Below, piece after piece: positions 25,099 through 33,282 of a DNA stretch of 37,110 nucleotides (its first letter is position 1; each line of letters opens with the position of its first letter). This DNA is from Clostridiales bacterium (lineage in GTDB: Bacteria > Bacillota > Clostridia > Lachnospirales > Lachnospiraceae), in NCBI GenBank assembly GCA_012518935.1, contig JAAYRE010000112.1, positions 1-37,110 on the forward strand, written 5' to 3'. The notes under the pieces were generated by a model. The model was not told the origin of the DNA. It searched no databases and saw only the letters and a program-made list of their open reading frames with translations. Both the position numbers and the translations under genes were made by a program.

Positions 25099-26394
25099 CT
25101 AGGCAGTTTCGCCCTTGCTCTTTTTTGTTGTTCGTTTTACGGTAGGTTTTTTAACCACGCCATCTTCAGTAATAATAAGCTTAGGTTTTTCTAATCCTTG
25201 TATGACTTCCCGTGTAATTATACATTTGATAACATTTTCATTGGATGGAATATCGTACATTGTATCCATCATGGCTGTCTCCATAATAGCACGAAGTCCC
25301 CTTGCACCTATCTTTCTCTTAAAGCTCTTTTTAGCTATTTCCTCAATTGCACCATCTTCAAACTCCAGCTCAACACCGTCTAACTCAAACAGCTTTTTAT
25401 ACTGCTTTGTTATGGCATTCTTTGGCTCAGTAAGTATTTTAGTAAGTGCTTCTTCATCAAGAGCATCCAAAGCTACACATACTGGGACACGACCCACGAA
25501 CTCAGGTATCATACCATATTTGACTAAGTCCTGTGGCATAACCTGACGGAACAATTCACCAATATTATTCTTGTCTTTTTCAGTAATAAATGCATTAAAT
25601 CCAATAGACTTTTGACCAATTCTAGACTCTATTATTTTTTCTAGTCCATCAAAAGCTCCTCCACATATAAACAGAATATTAGTTGTATCTATCTGTATAA
25701 ATTCTTGATGTGGATGTTTCCTGCCACCTTGAGGCGGAACTGATGCTATTGTTCCTTCTAATATCTTAAGTAGAGCTTGTTGAACACCCTCACCTGATAC
25801 ATCCCTAGTAATAGAGGTGTTTTCAGATTTTCTTGTTATTTTATCAATCTCATCGATATAAATAATGCCATATTGTGCACGATCAATATCAAAGTCTGCA
25901 GCCTGAATGATTTTTAAGAGAATATTTTCTACATCCTCTCCAACATAACCTGCCTCAGTTAAGGCTGTTGCATCAGCGATTGCAAAGGGTACATTAAGAA
26001 GTTTTGCTAAAGTCTGAGCCAAATACGTCTTTCCTGAACCCGTAGGACCAATCATTAGGATATTACTTTTTTGAAGTTCAATATCCAAATCCCTTTCTGC
26101 CAATACCCTCTTATAGTGGTTATATACCGCTACAGATAATACCTTTTTTGCTTCTTCCTGACCAATTACATGCTGATCCAAGAAGCTCTTAATCTCGGCT
26201 GGTTTCAACAGATTAATATCTGTATCTATAATCGGCTCTCCATCAAACTCTTCTTCAATGATTTCACTACATATTTCTATACATTCATCACAGATATATG
26301 CTCCCGGTCCGGCAATCAGTTTTCTAACTTGGTCTTGTGTTTTATTACAAAAAGAACATCTAAGTTGCTTTCTGTCATCTACTTTTCCTGCCAT
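25099..26394 (-). CDS. clpX: ATP-dependent Clp protease ATP-binding subunit ClpX
   Basis: AAA+ unfoldase that feeds proteins to ClpP. The N-terminal zinc domain has Cys13, 16, 35 and 38 (CSFC and CDEC). Walker A GPTGSGKT is at 116-123, Walker [11 protein letters not shown], pore loop GYVGEDV, the ClpP-docking IGF loop is seen as SIGFNA (about 277-282), and sensor 2 is in [13 protein letters not shown]. The C-terminus ends in a short Lys/Thr-rich tail. Length 431 is normal. It follows clpP after 43 nt, so the two proteins of one machine are co-expressed. Confidence 0.97.
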   Translation of the reverse strand: MAGKVDDRKQLRCSFCNKTQDQVRKLIAGPGAYICDECIEICSEIIEEEFDGEPIIDTDINLLKPAEIKSFLDQHVIGQEEAKKVLSVAVYNHYKRVLAERDLDIELQKSNILMIGPTGSGKTYLAQTLAKLLNVPFAIADATALTEAGYVGEDVENILLKIIQAADFDIDRAQYGIIYIDEIDKITRKSENTSITRDVSGEGVQQALLKILEGTIASVPPQGGRKHPHQEFIQIDTTNILFICGGAFDGLEKIIESRIGQKSIGFNAFITEKDKNNIGELFRQVMPQDLVKYGMIPEFVGRVPVCVALDALDEEALTKILTEPKNAITKQYKKLFELDGVELEFEDGAIEEIAKKSFKRKIGARGLRAIMETAMMDTMYDIPSNENVIKCIITREVIQGLEKPKLIITEDGVVKKPTVKRTTKKSKGETA

Positions 26395-26437
26395 TGCCTA
26401 TTCACCTCATTCTCTTTATCCTGCAAATGCACCGATC

Positions 26438-27019
26438 TTATCTGCTAGATAATATACCATCAATAATACCGTACTTCTGTGCTTCATCTGCACTCATATA
26501 AAAATCTCTTTCAGTATCCACTTCAATAACTTCAAGAGGCTTACCTGTATTTGCAGCTAATATTTCGTTAATCTTTTTTCTGGTTTTAATTATGTTGTCT
26601 GCAACAATCTTAATGTCTGACGCCTGACCTCTTGCACCGCCTGAAGGCTGATGAATCATAATTTCAGCATTAGGTAAGGCAAAACGTTTCCCTTTTGTAC
26701 CGCCTGCTAGTAGGAATGCTCCCATACTTGCAGCCATACCGATACATATAGTTGATACATCACATTTGATGTAATTCATAGTATCATATATTGCAAAGCC
26801 TGCTGATACAGATCCACCTGGGCTATTAATATAGAAATTAATATCCTTTCCAGGATCTTCAGATTCTAAGAAAAGTAACTGCGCCACAATTAAGCTGGCA
26901 GTAGTATCATTTACTTCCTCACCAAGGAAAACAATTCTTTCTTTGAGTAGTCTAGAAAATATATCATAACTTCTCTCACCACGACTGGTTTGTTCAATAA
27001 CATAAGGCACTAAACTCAT
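26438..27019 (-). CDS. clpP: ATP-dependent Clp protease proteolytic subunit
   Basis: Tetradecameric serine protease. The 193-residue protein has the catalytic triad Ser98 (GMAASMGAF), His123 ([12 protein letters not shown]) and Asp172 (TERDFYMS), the oxyanion-region [10 protein letters not shown] (65-74), and the N-terminal [17 protein letters not shown] propeptide/loop segment. AGGAGG precedes the ATG. It lies between tig and clpX. No CtsR box (GGTCAAA tandem) is visible upstream, so it is probably expressed as housekeeping with tig. Confidence 0.97.
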   Translation of the reverse strand: MSLVPYVIEQTSRGERSYDIFSRLLKERIVFLGEEVNDTTASLIVAQLLFLESEDPGKDINFYINSPGGSVSAGFAIYDTMNYIKCDVSTICIGMAASMGAFLLAGGTKGKRFALPNAEIMIHQPSGGARGQASDIKIVADNIIKTRKKINEILAANTGKPLEVIEVDTERDFYMSADEAQKYGIIDGILSSR

Positions 27020-27071
27020 CTTGTTATCCTCCTTTTTAATTTATCAAAAATGCTAATGACTAGAATAGAAT

Positions 27072-28358
27072 TTACACTTCTTTAGACTCAACTAGAACAA
27101 AATCAACTGCCTTTTGAACTGCGATATCTGTTTTGATGTTTTCTTCTTCTTTATCTCCAATCATTTCTTTTAATTTCTCTATATCCATCTTATACATTGT
27201 AGCCATTTCTGTTAATTCCTTCTCTAGCTCTTCTTCAGTGACTTCAATATTCTCTGCCTTTACTATTGCCTCAAGAACTAGTCTGCTCTGAATACGTTTT
27301 AGGGCCTGAGGTCTAAGACTTTCTAAAAACTTCTTGGAATCCATACCTGTAAACTGGAAATATTGCTCTACAGTAAGTCCCTGAAATTGTATTCTCTGGG
27401 CAAAATCATCAGCCATCTGTCCCACATGGGCTTCTATCATAGGTTCAGGAATGTCCATTGTAGCATTCTCTATAATCTTGTCAACAATTTCATTTTCCTT
27501 AGCTGTCTTTAATTCCTTCTCTTTATCTTCCTTTATTGTAGCCCTAATATTTTCCTTATATTCATCCAAGGTATCAAACTCAGATACATCCTGAGCAAAA
27601 TCATCATCAAGCTGTGGTAGTTCCTTCTTCTTGATTTCATTGATTTTCACCTTGAATAGTGCTGGTTTTCCAGCCAAATCCTTAGCATGGTACTCCTCAG
27701 GGAAGGTAACATTTACATCAACCTCTTCTCCTACAGACTTACCTATTAGTTGTTCTTCAAAGTTATCAATAAAAGAGTTGGAACCTATAGTTAATGAATA
27801 TCCCTCTCCCTTACCACCTTCAAATGGATTACCATCTACAAACCCTTCAAAGTCTATAACAGCAATATCATCCTTTTGGATTGGTCTGTCATCTATTGTC
27901 AACATTCTTGAATTCTGCTCCAGTTCTCTTTCAATGCGACTCATAACTTCTTCATCAGAAACTGTAACATCCTTCTTCTCTACTTCAATTCCCTTATATT
28001 CGCCTAAAGTTACCTCAGGCTTAACAGCAACTTCTGCCGTAAATATAAATGGTTTTCCTCTTTCAATCTGAACCACGTCAATTTCTGGTCTTGATACTAT
28101 CTCCAATTCACTATCACGAGCTGCTTCTTCATATGCAAATGGTATAATTTCATTTGCCGCATCCTCATAAAATATCTCGATACCATACATCTTCTCTATA
28201 ATTGCAAGGGGTGCCTTTCCTTTACGAAAGCCCTGAACATTTATATTTTTTTTATTCTTATTATATGCTTTCTGTATGGCCTTTTCAAATTCCTCTGCAG
28301 AAGCCTCTATTGTAAGCTTTGCCATGTTTTTCTCTAATCTTTCAACCTGTAAACTCAT
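27072..28358 (-). CDS. tig: Trigger factor
   Basis: Ribosome-bound chaperone and peptidyl-prolyl isomerase for nascent chains. The 428-residue protein has the N-terminal ribosome-binding domain with the signature loop FRKGKAP (about 42-48), the FKBP-like domain (about 150-245: DDIAVIDFEGFVDGNPFEGG, YSLTIGSNSFIDNFEEQLIG) and the helical C-terminal substrate cradle. GGAGG lies 7 nt before the ATG. A long inverted repeat sits in its leader. First gene of tig-clpP-clpX, all closely spaced. Confidence 0.97.
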   Translation of the reverse strand: MSLQVERLEKNMAKLTIEASAEEFEKAIQKAYNKNKKNINVQGFRKGKAPLAIIEKMYGIEIFYEDAANEIIPFAYEEAARDSELEIVSRPEIDVVQIERGKPFIFTAEVAVKPEVTLGEYKGIEVEKKDVTVSDEEVMSRIERELEQNSRMLTIDDRPIQKDDIAVIDFEGFVDGNPFEGGKGEGYSLTIGSNSFIDNFEEQLIGKSVGEEVDVNVTFPEEYHAKDLAGKPALFKVKINEIKKKELPQLDDDFAQDVSEFDTLDEYKENIRATIKEDKEKELKTAKENEIVDKIIENATMDIPEPMIEAHVGQMADDFAQRIQFQGLTVEQYFQFTGMDSKKFLESLRPQALKRIQSRLVLEAIVKAENIEVTEEELEKELTEMATMYKMDIEKLKEMIGDKEEENIKTDIAVQKAVDFVLVESKEV

Positions 28359-28378
28359 TAATGTTTCCTCCTTGTATT

Positions 28379-28440
28379 ATGTACTTTATCTATTGTAGTG
28401 TGGTTTAAGTCTTATACTATAGCCACAATAGATAGTACAT
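28379..28440 (-). promoter_or_regulatory. Long inverted repeat in the tig leader
   Basis: Arms at 28379-28396 and 28425-28440 (ACAATAGATAGTACAT) pair over 16 bp with a 2-nt bulge and enclose a 28-nt loop. On the tig mRNA the 3' arm ends about 6 nt before the Shine-Dalgarno. There is no U-tract after it, so it is not a terminator. It may control translation or mRNA stability, or be a protein site on DNA. Confidence 0.5.
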
Positions 28441-28531
28441 TATGCCTAATTTTAACAGACAATTTTACATTAGTATATTATAACACAGTAGATAAGTAAA
28501 TACTATAATTTATTTTTAGGCAAATATCCCT

Positions 28532-29881
28532 TTAGTCACTAATAACATGACCCTGTTCTTGTATCATTTCGACAATTTGATTTACAGTCCTATTACATAA
28601 TTCTTCTGTTTTGGCTTCTGCCATAACACGAATTACTGGCTCGGTGCCACTTTCTCTGACAAGAATCCTACCGTCTTTACCAAGGTCTTTTGAAAGCTTA
28701 TCAATCAATTGACCTATAACAATATCTTCCTTAACAGCAGCCTTATCCTTAACATATACATTTTTTAAAACCTGAGGAAAGATCTTAACATCTTTACACA
28801 GCTGCGATAAGGACATTTTACTTTCAAGCATAACCTCCATGATTTTTAATGAGGTTAAGATGCCGTCTCCTGTGGCACCATGCTTGCTAAATATTATATG
28901 TCCAGATTGCTCTCCTCCTAAGGAATGTCCGTTTTCTAACATATTCTCATATACATATTTGTCACCAACAGCAGTCTGCACATAGTCAATCCCCTTACGG
29001 TCAAGTGCTTCGTACAGTCCCATATTGGACATTATTGTAGTAACAAGAGTATTATTGGCTAAGTCATTTCTTTCCTTCATGTACACTGCACAAATGTACA
29101 TGATAAGGTCACCATTTATAATATTTCCATTTTCATCTACGGCTAAACATCTATCTGCATCTCCATCATAAGCAAAACCCACATCAAGATTATTATCCAC
29201 AACAAATTTCTGCAAATCTTTCATATAGGTGGAGCCACAGTTTCTATTAATATTGGTCCCATCAGGCTCACTGTTGATAACAAAGGTTTTGGCTCCAATT
29301 GCATCAAACACACCTTTTGCAACAGAAGTTGCAGAACCGTTTGCCAAGTCAAGGCCTACCCTTTTTCCTTGGAATGAACGGGTAGCTAAAGAAATCAGAT
29401 ATCCAATATAACGATTCCTTCCAATAGCATAATCTACGGTTTTTCCAATATTTTCTCTGGTTGCAAGTGGAATAGTGTCAGCCTCACTATCTATGTAAGA
29501 TTCAATAAGATCTTCTATCTCAGCCTCTAGTTTACTTCCGCTTCCATTAATTATCTTTATTCCATTATCATAATAAGGGTTATGGCTTGCAGAAATCATA
29601 ATACCGCAATCAAATCCTTCTGTCCTAACTACATAGGATACACTGGGAGTAGTAGTAACATGTAGAAGATATACGTCTGCTCCACTTGCCGTAAGTCCAG
29701 CAACAAGGGAATATTCAAACATATAACTGGATCGTCTGGTATCCTTGCCTATTACTATATTAGCCTTATGATTCTTGCTGTAATAATTACCTAAAAATCT
29801 TCCCACCTTGTATGCATGTTCAACTGTTAAGTCTACATTAGCCTCTCCACGAAAACCATCTGTACCAAAATATTTACCCAT
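28532..29881 (-). CDS. glmM: Phosphoglucosamine mutase
   Basis: Interconverts glucosamine-6-phosphate and glucosamine-1-phosphate on the way to UDP-GlcNAc for peptidoglycan. The 449-residue protein begins GKYFGTDGFRGEAN, has the phosphoserine loop ISASHNP with Ser99, the metal loop DGDADR (about 240-245), the sugar-binding GGEQSGHII that marks GlmM rather than phosphoglucomutase, and the C-terminal RESGTEPVIRVM phosphate-binding loop. AAAGGAA precedes the ATG. No glmS is nearby. Confidence 0.97.
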   Translation of the reverse strand: MGKYFGTDGFRGEANVDLTVEHAYKVGRFLGNYYSKNHKANIVIGKDTRRSSYMFEYSLVAGLTASGADVYLLHVTTTPSVSYVVRTEGFDCGIMISASHNPYYDNGIKIINGSGSKLEAEIEDLIESYIDSEADTIPLATRENIGKTVDYAIGRNRYIGYLISLATRSFQGKRVGLDLANGSATSVAKGVFDAIGAKTFVINSEPDGTNINRNCGSTYMKDLQKFVVDNNLDVGFAYDGDADRCLAVDENGNIINGDLIMYICAVYMKERNDLANNTLVTTIMSNMGLYEALDRKGIDYVQTAVGDKYVYENMLENGHSLGGEQSGHIIFSKHGATGDGILTSLKIMEVMLESKMSLSQLCKDVKIFPQVLKNVYVKDKAAVKEDIVIGQLIDKLSKDLGKDGRILVRESGTEPVIRVMAEAKTEELCNRTVNQIVEMIQEQGHVISD

Positions 29882-29919
29882 TATTATGTTCCTTTCTTTT
29901 TTATAGCTTTATTATATAT

Positions 29920-29948
29920 ATTATATTTATGTGCTATTTAATTTACAA
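29920..29948 (-). promoter_or_regulatory. Promoter of glmM
   Basis: A -35 TTGTAA (29943-29948), 17-bp spacer and -10 TATAAT (29920-29925), about 40 nt upstream of glmM. The remainder of the 313-bp gap (29882-30194) holds the repeat array (30034-30122) and the SASP terminator (30137-30168). Confidence 0.7.
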
Positions 29949-30033
29949 TACAATTACCCGTTTATTTTAACATATAGTACGGACATTTGAAAAGAAAATA
30001 TTGTAAGACCTAAAATTCACAAACCATAAATGT

Positions 30034-30122
30034 TGCCTGACACTATTTACAAATTATCAACTGTACCTGGCCACTATTTACAAGATGCCAATGGTACCTG
30101 TCACTATTTACAAATTGTCAAA
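30034..30122. repeat. Intergenic array of the 30-bp-period repeat, locus 2
   Basis: Three copies with core CACTATTTACAA at 30041-30052, 30072-30083 and 30102-30113 (spacings 31 and 30), each preceded by TACCTGNC-like bases and followed by a (G)TCAA-like segment. It is the same unit as at 2050-2133 read on the other strand. Copies are degenerate, as expected of old, non-coding repeats. Confidence 0.8.
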
Positions 30123-30136
30123 TTTTTCTCACGTTA

Positions 30137-30168
30137 AAAGACATCACTGCAAATCCAGTGATGTCTTT
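30137..30168 (-). terminator. Terminator of the SASP gene
   Basis: A perfect 13-bp stem AAAGACATCACTG/CAGTGATGTCTTT (30137-30149 with 30156-30168), loop of 6. On the minus strand it ends in CTTTTAAC. It lies about 27 nt after the SASP stop codon. Confidence 0.75.
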
Positions 30169-30194
30169 GTACTTTGTTGGCATAAGCCAGATTA

Positions 30195-30422
30195 TTATTG
30201 TTGTTGTCCAGTCTGACCTGACATAGCTTGCTCCTGGCTACGTATCATACGTCTAACCATTTCACCACCAACAGAACCATTTTCTCTACTTGTTAAATCG
30301 CCATTATAACCTTGTTTTAAAGGAACACCTAGTTCGTTAGCTACTTCCATCTTAAAGCGATTAAGTGCTTCTTTTGCTTGAGGAACTGCTAATCTGTTGG
30401 AACCACTATTGTTATTTGCCAT
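30195..30422 (-). CDS. Alpha/beta-type small acid-soluble spore protein
   Basis: Coats and protects DNA in dormant endospores. The 75-residue protein has both family signatures: KMEVANELGVPL (24-35), with the GPR germination-protease cleavage site at the EVA-NE junction, and YNGDLTSRENGSVGGEMVRRM (39-59; the conserved G-x-L-T-S-R-x-N-G-x-V-G-G core). A short Asn/Ser-rich N-terminus and a Gln-rich tail flank them. GGAGG lies 8 nt before the ATG. Expression should be forespore-specific (sigma-G), but I could not place a confident sigma-G promoter. Its presence shows that the organism is a spore former or recently descended from one. Confidence 0.97.
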   Translation of the reverse strand: MANNNSGSNRLAVPQAKEALNRFKMEVANELGVPLKQGYNGDLTSRENGSVGGEMVRRMIRSQEQAMSGQTGQQQ

Positions 30423-30655
30423 TATTATTCACCTCCGTTTGGATTATCAAAGCAATCAATTAACAAAATCATCATTGTAGGTTCAGCGGTTTATATAATT
30501 CCCCTTAAGTGATTTTCCACCCTAGTTGAAATTTTCACCGCAGGTGATTTTTGTTCTTGAATTGCTTGTAATGATATTGTTAACAGACAAGGTAAATATT
30601 ATGATGGTAATTATTGTCCCTGTAACCAATGGTTATTTAATATGTTATATTTTGT
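30423..30655. other. Intergenic region upstream of the SASP gene
   Basis: 233 bp without a supported gene. It holds the SASP ribosome binding site and presumably its sporulation promoter. Small palindromes (for example CACCGCAGGTG near 30537-30547) and a GTGATTTT direct repeat are visible, but nothing I can assign. Confidence 0.4.
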
Positions 30656-30994
30656 TTAATTAACTGATATTACAAGTATTTTCGGATAACCTATGGCAAT
30701 CTCAACGACTTTTTTGCTTTTTGCCGCATAAACTATTGATTCTGCCAGTTCTCCAGAATAATAAGTAATAATATCTTGGTTTAAATTTAGAAGAGCGGGA
30801 ATTATTCTACCTATAGATTCCCTTTTTCTAATAAGCATTTTTCTTATTTTTTTTACTGCATATGATGTCTGTGCTCCACTAACGCCAGCTGATATTATTA
30901 TATTATTACATATCTCACTTGGTAAATAATAATATCCATATTCAATTGTACCCTCCAATGATTTTGTATTAATTAATAAATCCATTCCCTCCAT
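30656..30994 (-). CDS. Hypothetical protein
   Basis: A 112-residue protein that I do not recognise. It has no membrane helix or signal peptide. A central basic stretch (YAVKKIRKMLIRKRESIG, about 46-63) could contact nucleic acid. The flanks are hydrophobic and beta-like (NNIIISAGVSG, VVEIAIGYPKILVISVN). GGGAGGG lies 13 nt before the ATG, somewhat distant; an ATG 9 nt downstream is preceded by GGAGGG at too short a distance. The composition is ordinary for the window and the frame is intact, so it is probably real. Between a spore gene and a divergent symporter; no context clue. Confidence 0.5.
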   Translation of the reverse strand: MEGMDLLINTKSLEGTIEYGYYYLPSEICNNIIISAGVSGAQTSYAVKKIRKMLIRKRESIGRIIPALLNLNQDIITYYSGELAESIVYAAKSKKVVEIAIGYPKILVISVN

Positions 30995-31179
30995 TTATTA
31001 AGTTTTACCCTCCCTTTTTGTTTGATTACTGTAAATATATTCCATTTTACATCATTTGTCAACACTTTTTCCTATATTTCTTGCATCTTCTATCTATTAT
31101 TGGGTTTAATTGAATAAAATACTATCCTAAAACTTCTTATCATATAATATTAATAAACCTTATTTCGGAGTGTTTGATT

Positions 31180-32499
31180 ATGCTTTCTATATTAACATCC
31201 CTCAATCAGTTTATATGGGGTATTCCCATGCCTATTCTTTTATTCAGTGTACATATATACTTTACTCTACGCTTTAAAGGAATACAAAAACATATAGGTA
31301 AAGCTATAAGATTATCAGTAAGACCTGACAAATCTTCCAAGGGTGATATTAGTGGATTTGCAGCTTTATCTGCTACTCTTGCAGCCACCATTGGCACAGG
31401 CAATATAGTTGGGGTATCAACAGCAGTTGCCTTGGGAGGGCCAGGTGCCATATTCTGGTGCTGGCTAACGGGGATTCTGGGAATGGCCACATCATACGCA
31501 GAGTGCTTTCTGGGGGTTTTATTTAGAAAAAAAAATCCCAATGGAACATATAGTGGTGGACCCATGTATGCCATGGAATATGGTATGAATAAAAAATGGC
31601 TTGCAAAAATATTTTGTTTATTTACACTTATAGCTTCATACGGTGTTGGTTGCTCCACACAAGCAAGAGCTGTTACAGAGACTCTCAATACCCTATGGGG
31701 ATTTCCTGAGCCTGTGGTAGGGATGGTTCTTGCTATACTTGTCGGAATGGTTATCGTAGGAGGAATAAGGTCAATTGGTAAAATCTGCACCAAGTTAGTT
31801 CCATCTATGGCTTTTTTCTATCTCTTTTCATGTATTAATATATTGGTCATCAATCGAGCTTACTTGCTTACGGCATTAGAAGTAATAATACGCTCTGCCT
31901 TTTTACCAAGTAAAATACCTGCTGCCGTAACAGGAGGTTTTATAGGTGGAAGCTTTAAAATCGCAACCAGATATGGAATAGCTAGAGGCTTGTTCACAAA
32001 CGAAGCAGGTCTTGGCTCTGCAGCCATTACAGCTGCTGGAGCAAAAACCTCTCATCCCTCAAGACAAGCTCTCATCTCAATGAGTGCAACCTTTTGGGAT
32101 ACTGTTGTTATGTGTGCCATAACAGGTCTTGTAATTGTCACAAACCTACTAAAAAACCCCACTTCATTAGAGGGTTATTCCTTTGCCGAGTATACCACTG
32201 CTGCCTTTGAAACAATTCCATTTGGTCAAAACATTCTGGGAATATCCTTAATAGCATTTGCCGTAGCCACTTTAATTGGCTGGTCATTTTTTGGTGAAAA
32301 GGCAGTTGAATATTTATTTGGCATATCAAGCATTAAGACATATCGTTTATGTTATATTGTAATGATCTATGTGGGATCCATCATGTCATTAACACTTGTT
32401 TGGGAATTAACTGATTTTGTAAATGCCCTTATGGCTCTTCCAAACTTAATCTGTCTTTTGTCATTACGCAAACTAATAAAAGCTTATAATGGTTATTAA
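31180..32499 (+). CDS. Sodium:alanine symporter family transporter (AGCS)
   Basis: Na+-coupled uptake of alanine or glycine. The 439-residue protein has about ten membrane helices and the family signatures: GFAALSATLAATIGTGNIVG (about 58-77), GGPGAIFWCWLTG, GGPMYAMEYG and GLFTNEAGLGSAA (about 272-284). The substrate is set at family level only. I start at the ATG at 31180, 9 nt after GGAG; an in-frame TTG lies 6 nt before. It ends 2 nt from the convergent DJ-1 family gene. Confidence 0.92.
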   Translation: MLSILTSLNQFIWGIPMPILLFSVHIYFTLRFKGIQKHIGKAIRLSVRPDKSSKGDISGFAALSATLAATIGTGNIVGVSTAVALGGPGAIFWCWLTGILGMATSYAECFLGVLFRKKNPNGTYSGGPMYAMEYGMNKKWLAKIFCLFTLIASYGVGCSTQARAVTETLNTLWGFPEPVVGMVLAILVGMVIVGGIRSIGKICTKLVPSMAFFYLFSCINILVINRAYLLTALEVIIRSAFLPSKIPAAVTGGFIGGSFKIATRYGIARGLFTNEAGLGSAAITAAGAKTSHPSRQALISMSATFWDTVVMCAITGLVIVTNLLKNPTSLEGYSFAEYTTAAFETIPFGQNILGISLIAFAVATLIGWSFFGEKAVEYLFGISSIKTYRLCYIVMIYVGSIMSLTLVWELTDFVNALMALPNLICLLSLRKLIKAYNGY

Positions 32500-32501
32500 G
32501 A

Positions 32502-33059
32502 TTATTCATAGCGCTTATACATAATTGATTCTGCTATCTTTTCTGCCTCCTTCTTATCCAATAACTTGCTGATAATTGAAAGAGAAAAATCAATAGCAGT
32601 GCCAAGACCTTGAGAAGTTATAACATTATCATCCTCTACCACATCACGCTCTATTACTGTACTTCCTATTAACTGATCCTCAAGTCCAGGATAACAGGTT
32701 GCAGACTTACCAGATAAAATGCCTTTATTGCCAAGAACACTTGGAGCCGCACATATGGCTGCGATATGCTTTTTTTCTTTATTGAAGCTTCGCAGTAGCT
32801 TGTCCAATCCCTCATGTTCCATAAGTCTGGTTGTACCAGGCATTCCCCCAGGAAGAACTAACAAATCGGCATCACTAAAATCAACTTCATGGAATAGGGT
32901 GTCAGCTGATACTGTAATATTATGTGCACCAGTAACTTGCAAATCACCTGTTATAGACACCATGAGAATCTCAACACTTGCTCTACGAAGCAAGTCTACC
33001 ACAGTTAATGCTTCTATTTCCTCAAAACCATCTGCAAGAAAAATATAAACCTTTGCCAT
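32502..33059 (-). CDS. DJ-1/PfpI family protein
   Basis: A 185-residue single-domain protein of the DJ-1/ThiJ clade. Signature residues are the Glu near the N-terminus (DGFEEIEAL, about 15), VLPGGMPG, and the nucleophile-elbow cysteine (IAAICAAPSVLG, Cys104) with QGLGTAIDFSL near the end. Members act as protein or nucleotide deglycases, glyoxalases or chaperones; the role here is not known, and the older label 4-methyl-5(b-hydroxyethyl)-thiazole monophosphate synthesis should not be used. GGAGG precedes the ATG. Confidence 0.92.
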   Translation of the reverse strand: MAKVYIFLADGFEEIEALTVVDLLRRASVEILMVSITGDLQVTGAHNITVSADTLFHEVDFSDADLLVLPGGMPGTTRLMEHEGLDKLLRSFNKEKKHIAAICAAPSVLGNKGILSGKSATCYPGLEDQLIGSTVIERDVVEDDNVITSQGLGTAIDFSLSIISKLLDKKEAEKIAESIMYKRYE

Positions 33060-33164
33060 TATATGACCTCCTTTTAAATTATTTATATTATTATTCTAAT
33101 TCATAAGGTACCATACACAAAAATCAGGATTTATATACATCCTAGTAAACTACATTATAAGTGA

Positions 33165-33200
33165 AGGAGTGCCCTTTATCAAGCAAAGGAGCACCCCTTA
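33165..33200 (-). terminator. Probable terminator of the choice-of-anchor-A gene
   Basis: Imperfect hairpin AAGGGGTGCTCCTTT / AAAGGGCACTCCTT (about 33165-33200) with two mismatches, about 80 nt after the stop codon. The U-tract is poor. It is the only clear fold in the 223-bp gap between this gene and the DJ-1 gene. Confidence 0.45.
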
Positions 33201-33282
33201 AATATCTGCTATCTATGAATATAACTACCTAAGCCACTACTATGAATTGCTTAAATAAAATCCACTTTATAACTCATATCTA

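Noticed and set aside
26395-28530. CtsR or CIRCE heat-shock operators near tig, clpP and clpX
   Set aside because: No GGTCAAA tandem and no TTAGCACTC-N9-GAGTGCTAA seen in these upstream regions.
30601-30663. 20-codon plus-strand ORF beginning ATGATG
   Set aside because: Very short, no Shine-Dalgarno, no similarity that I recognise.
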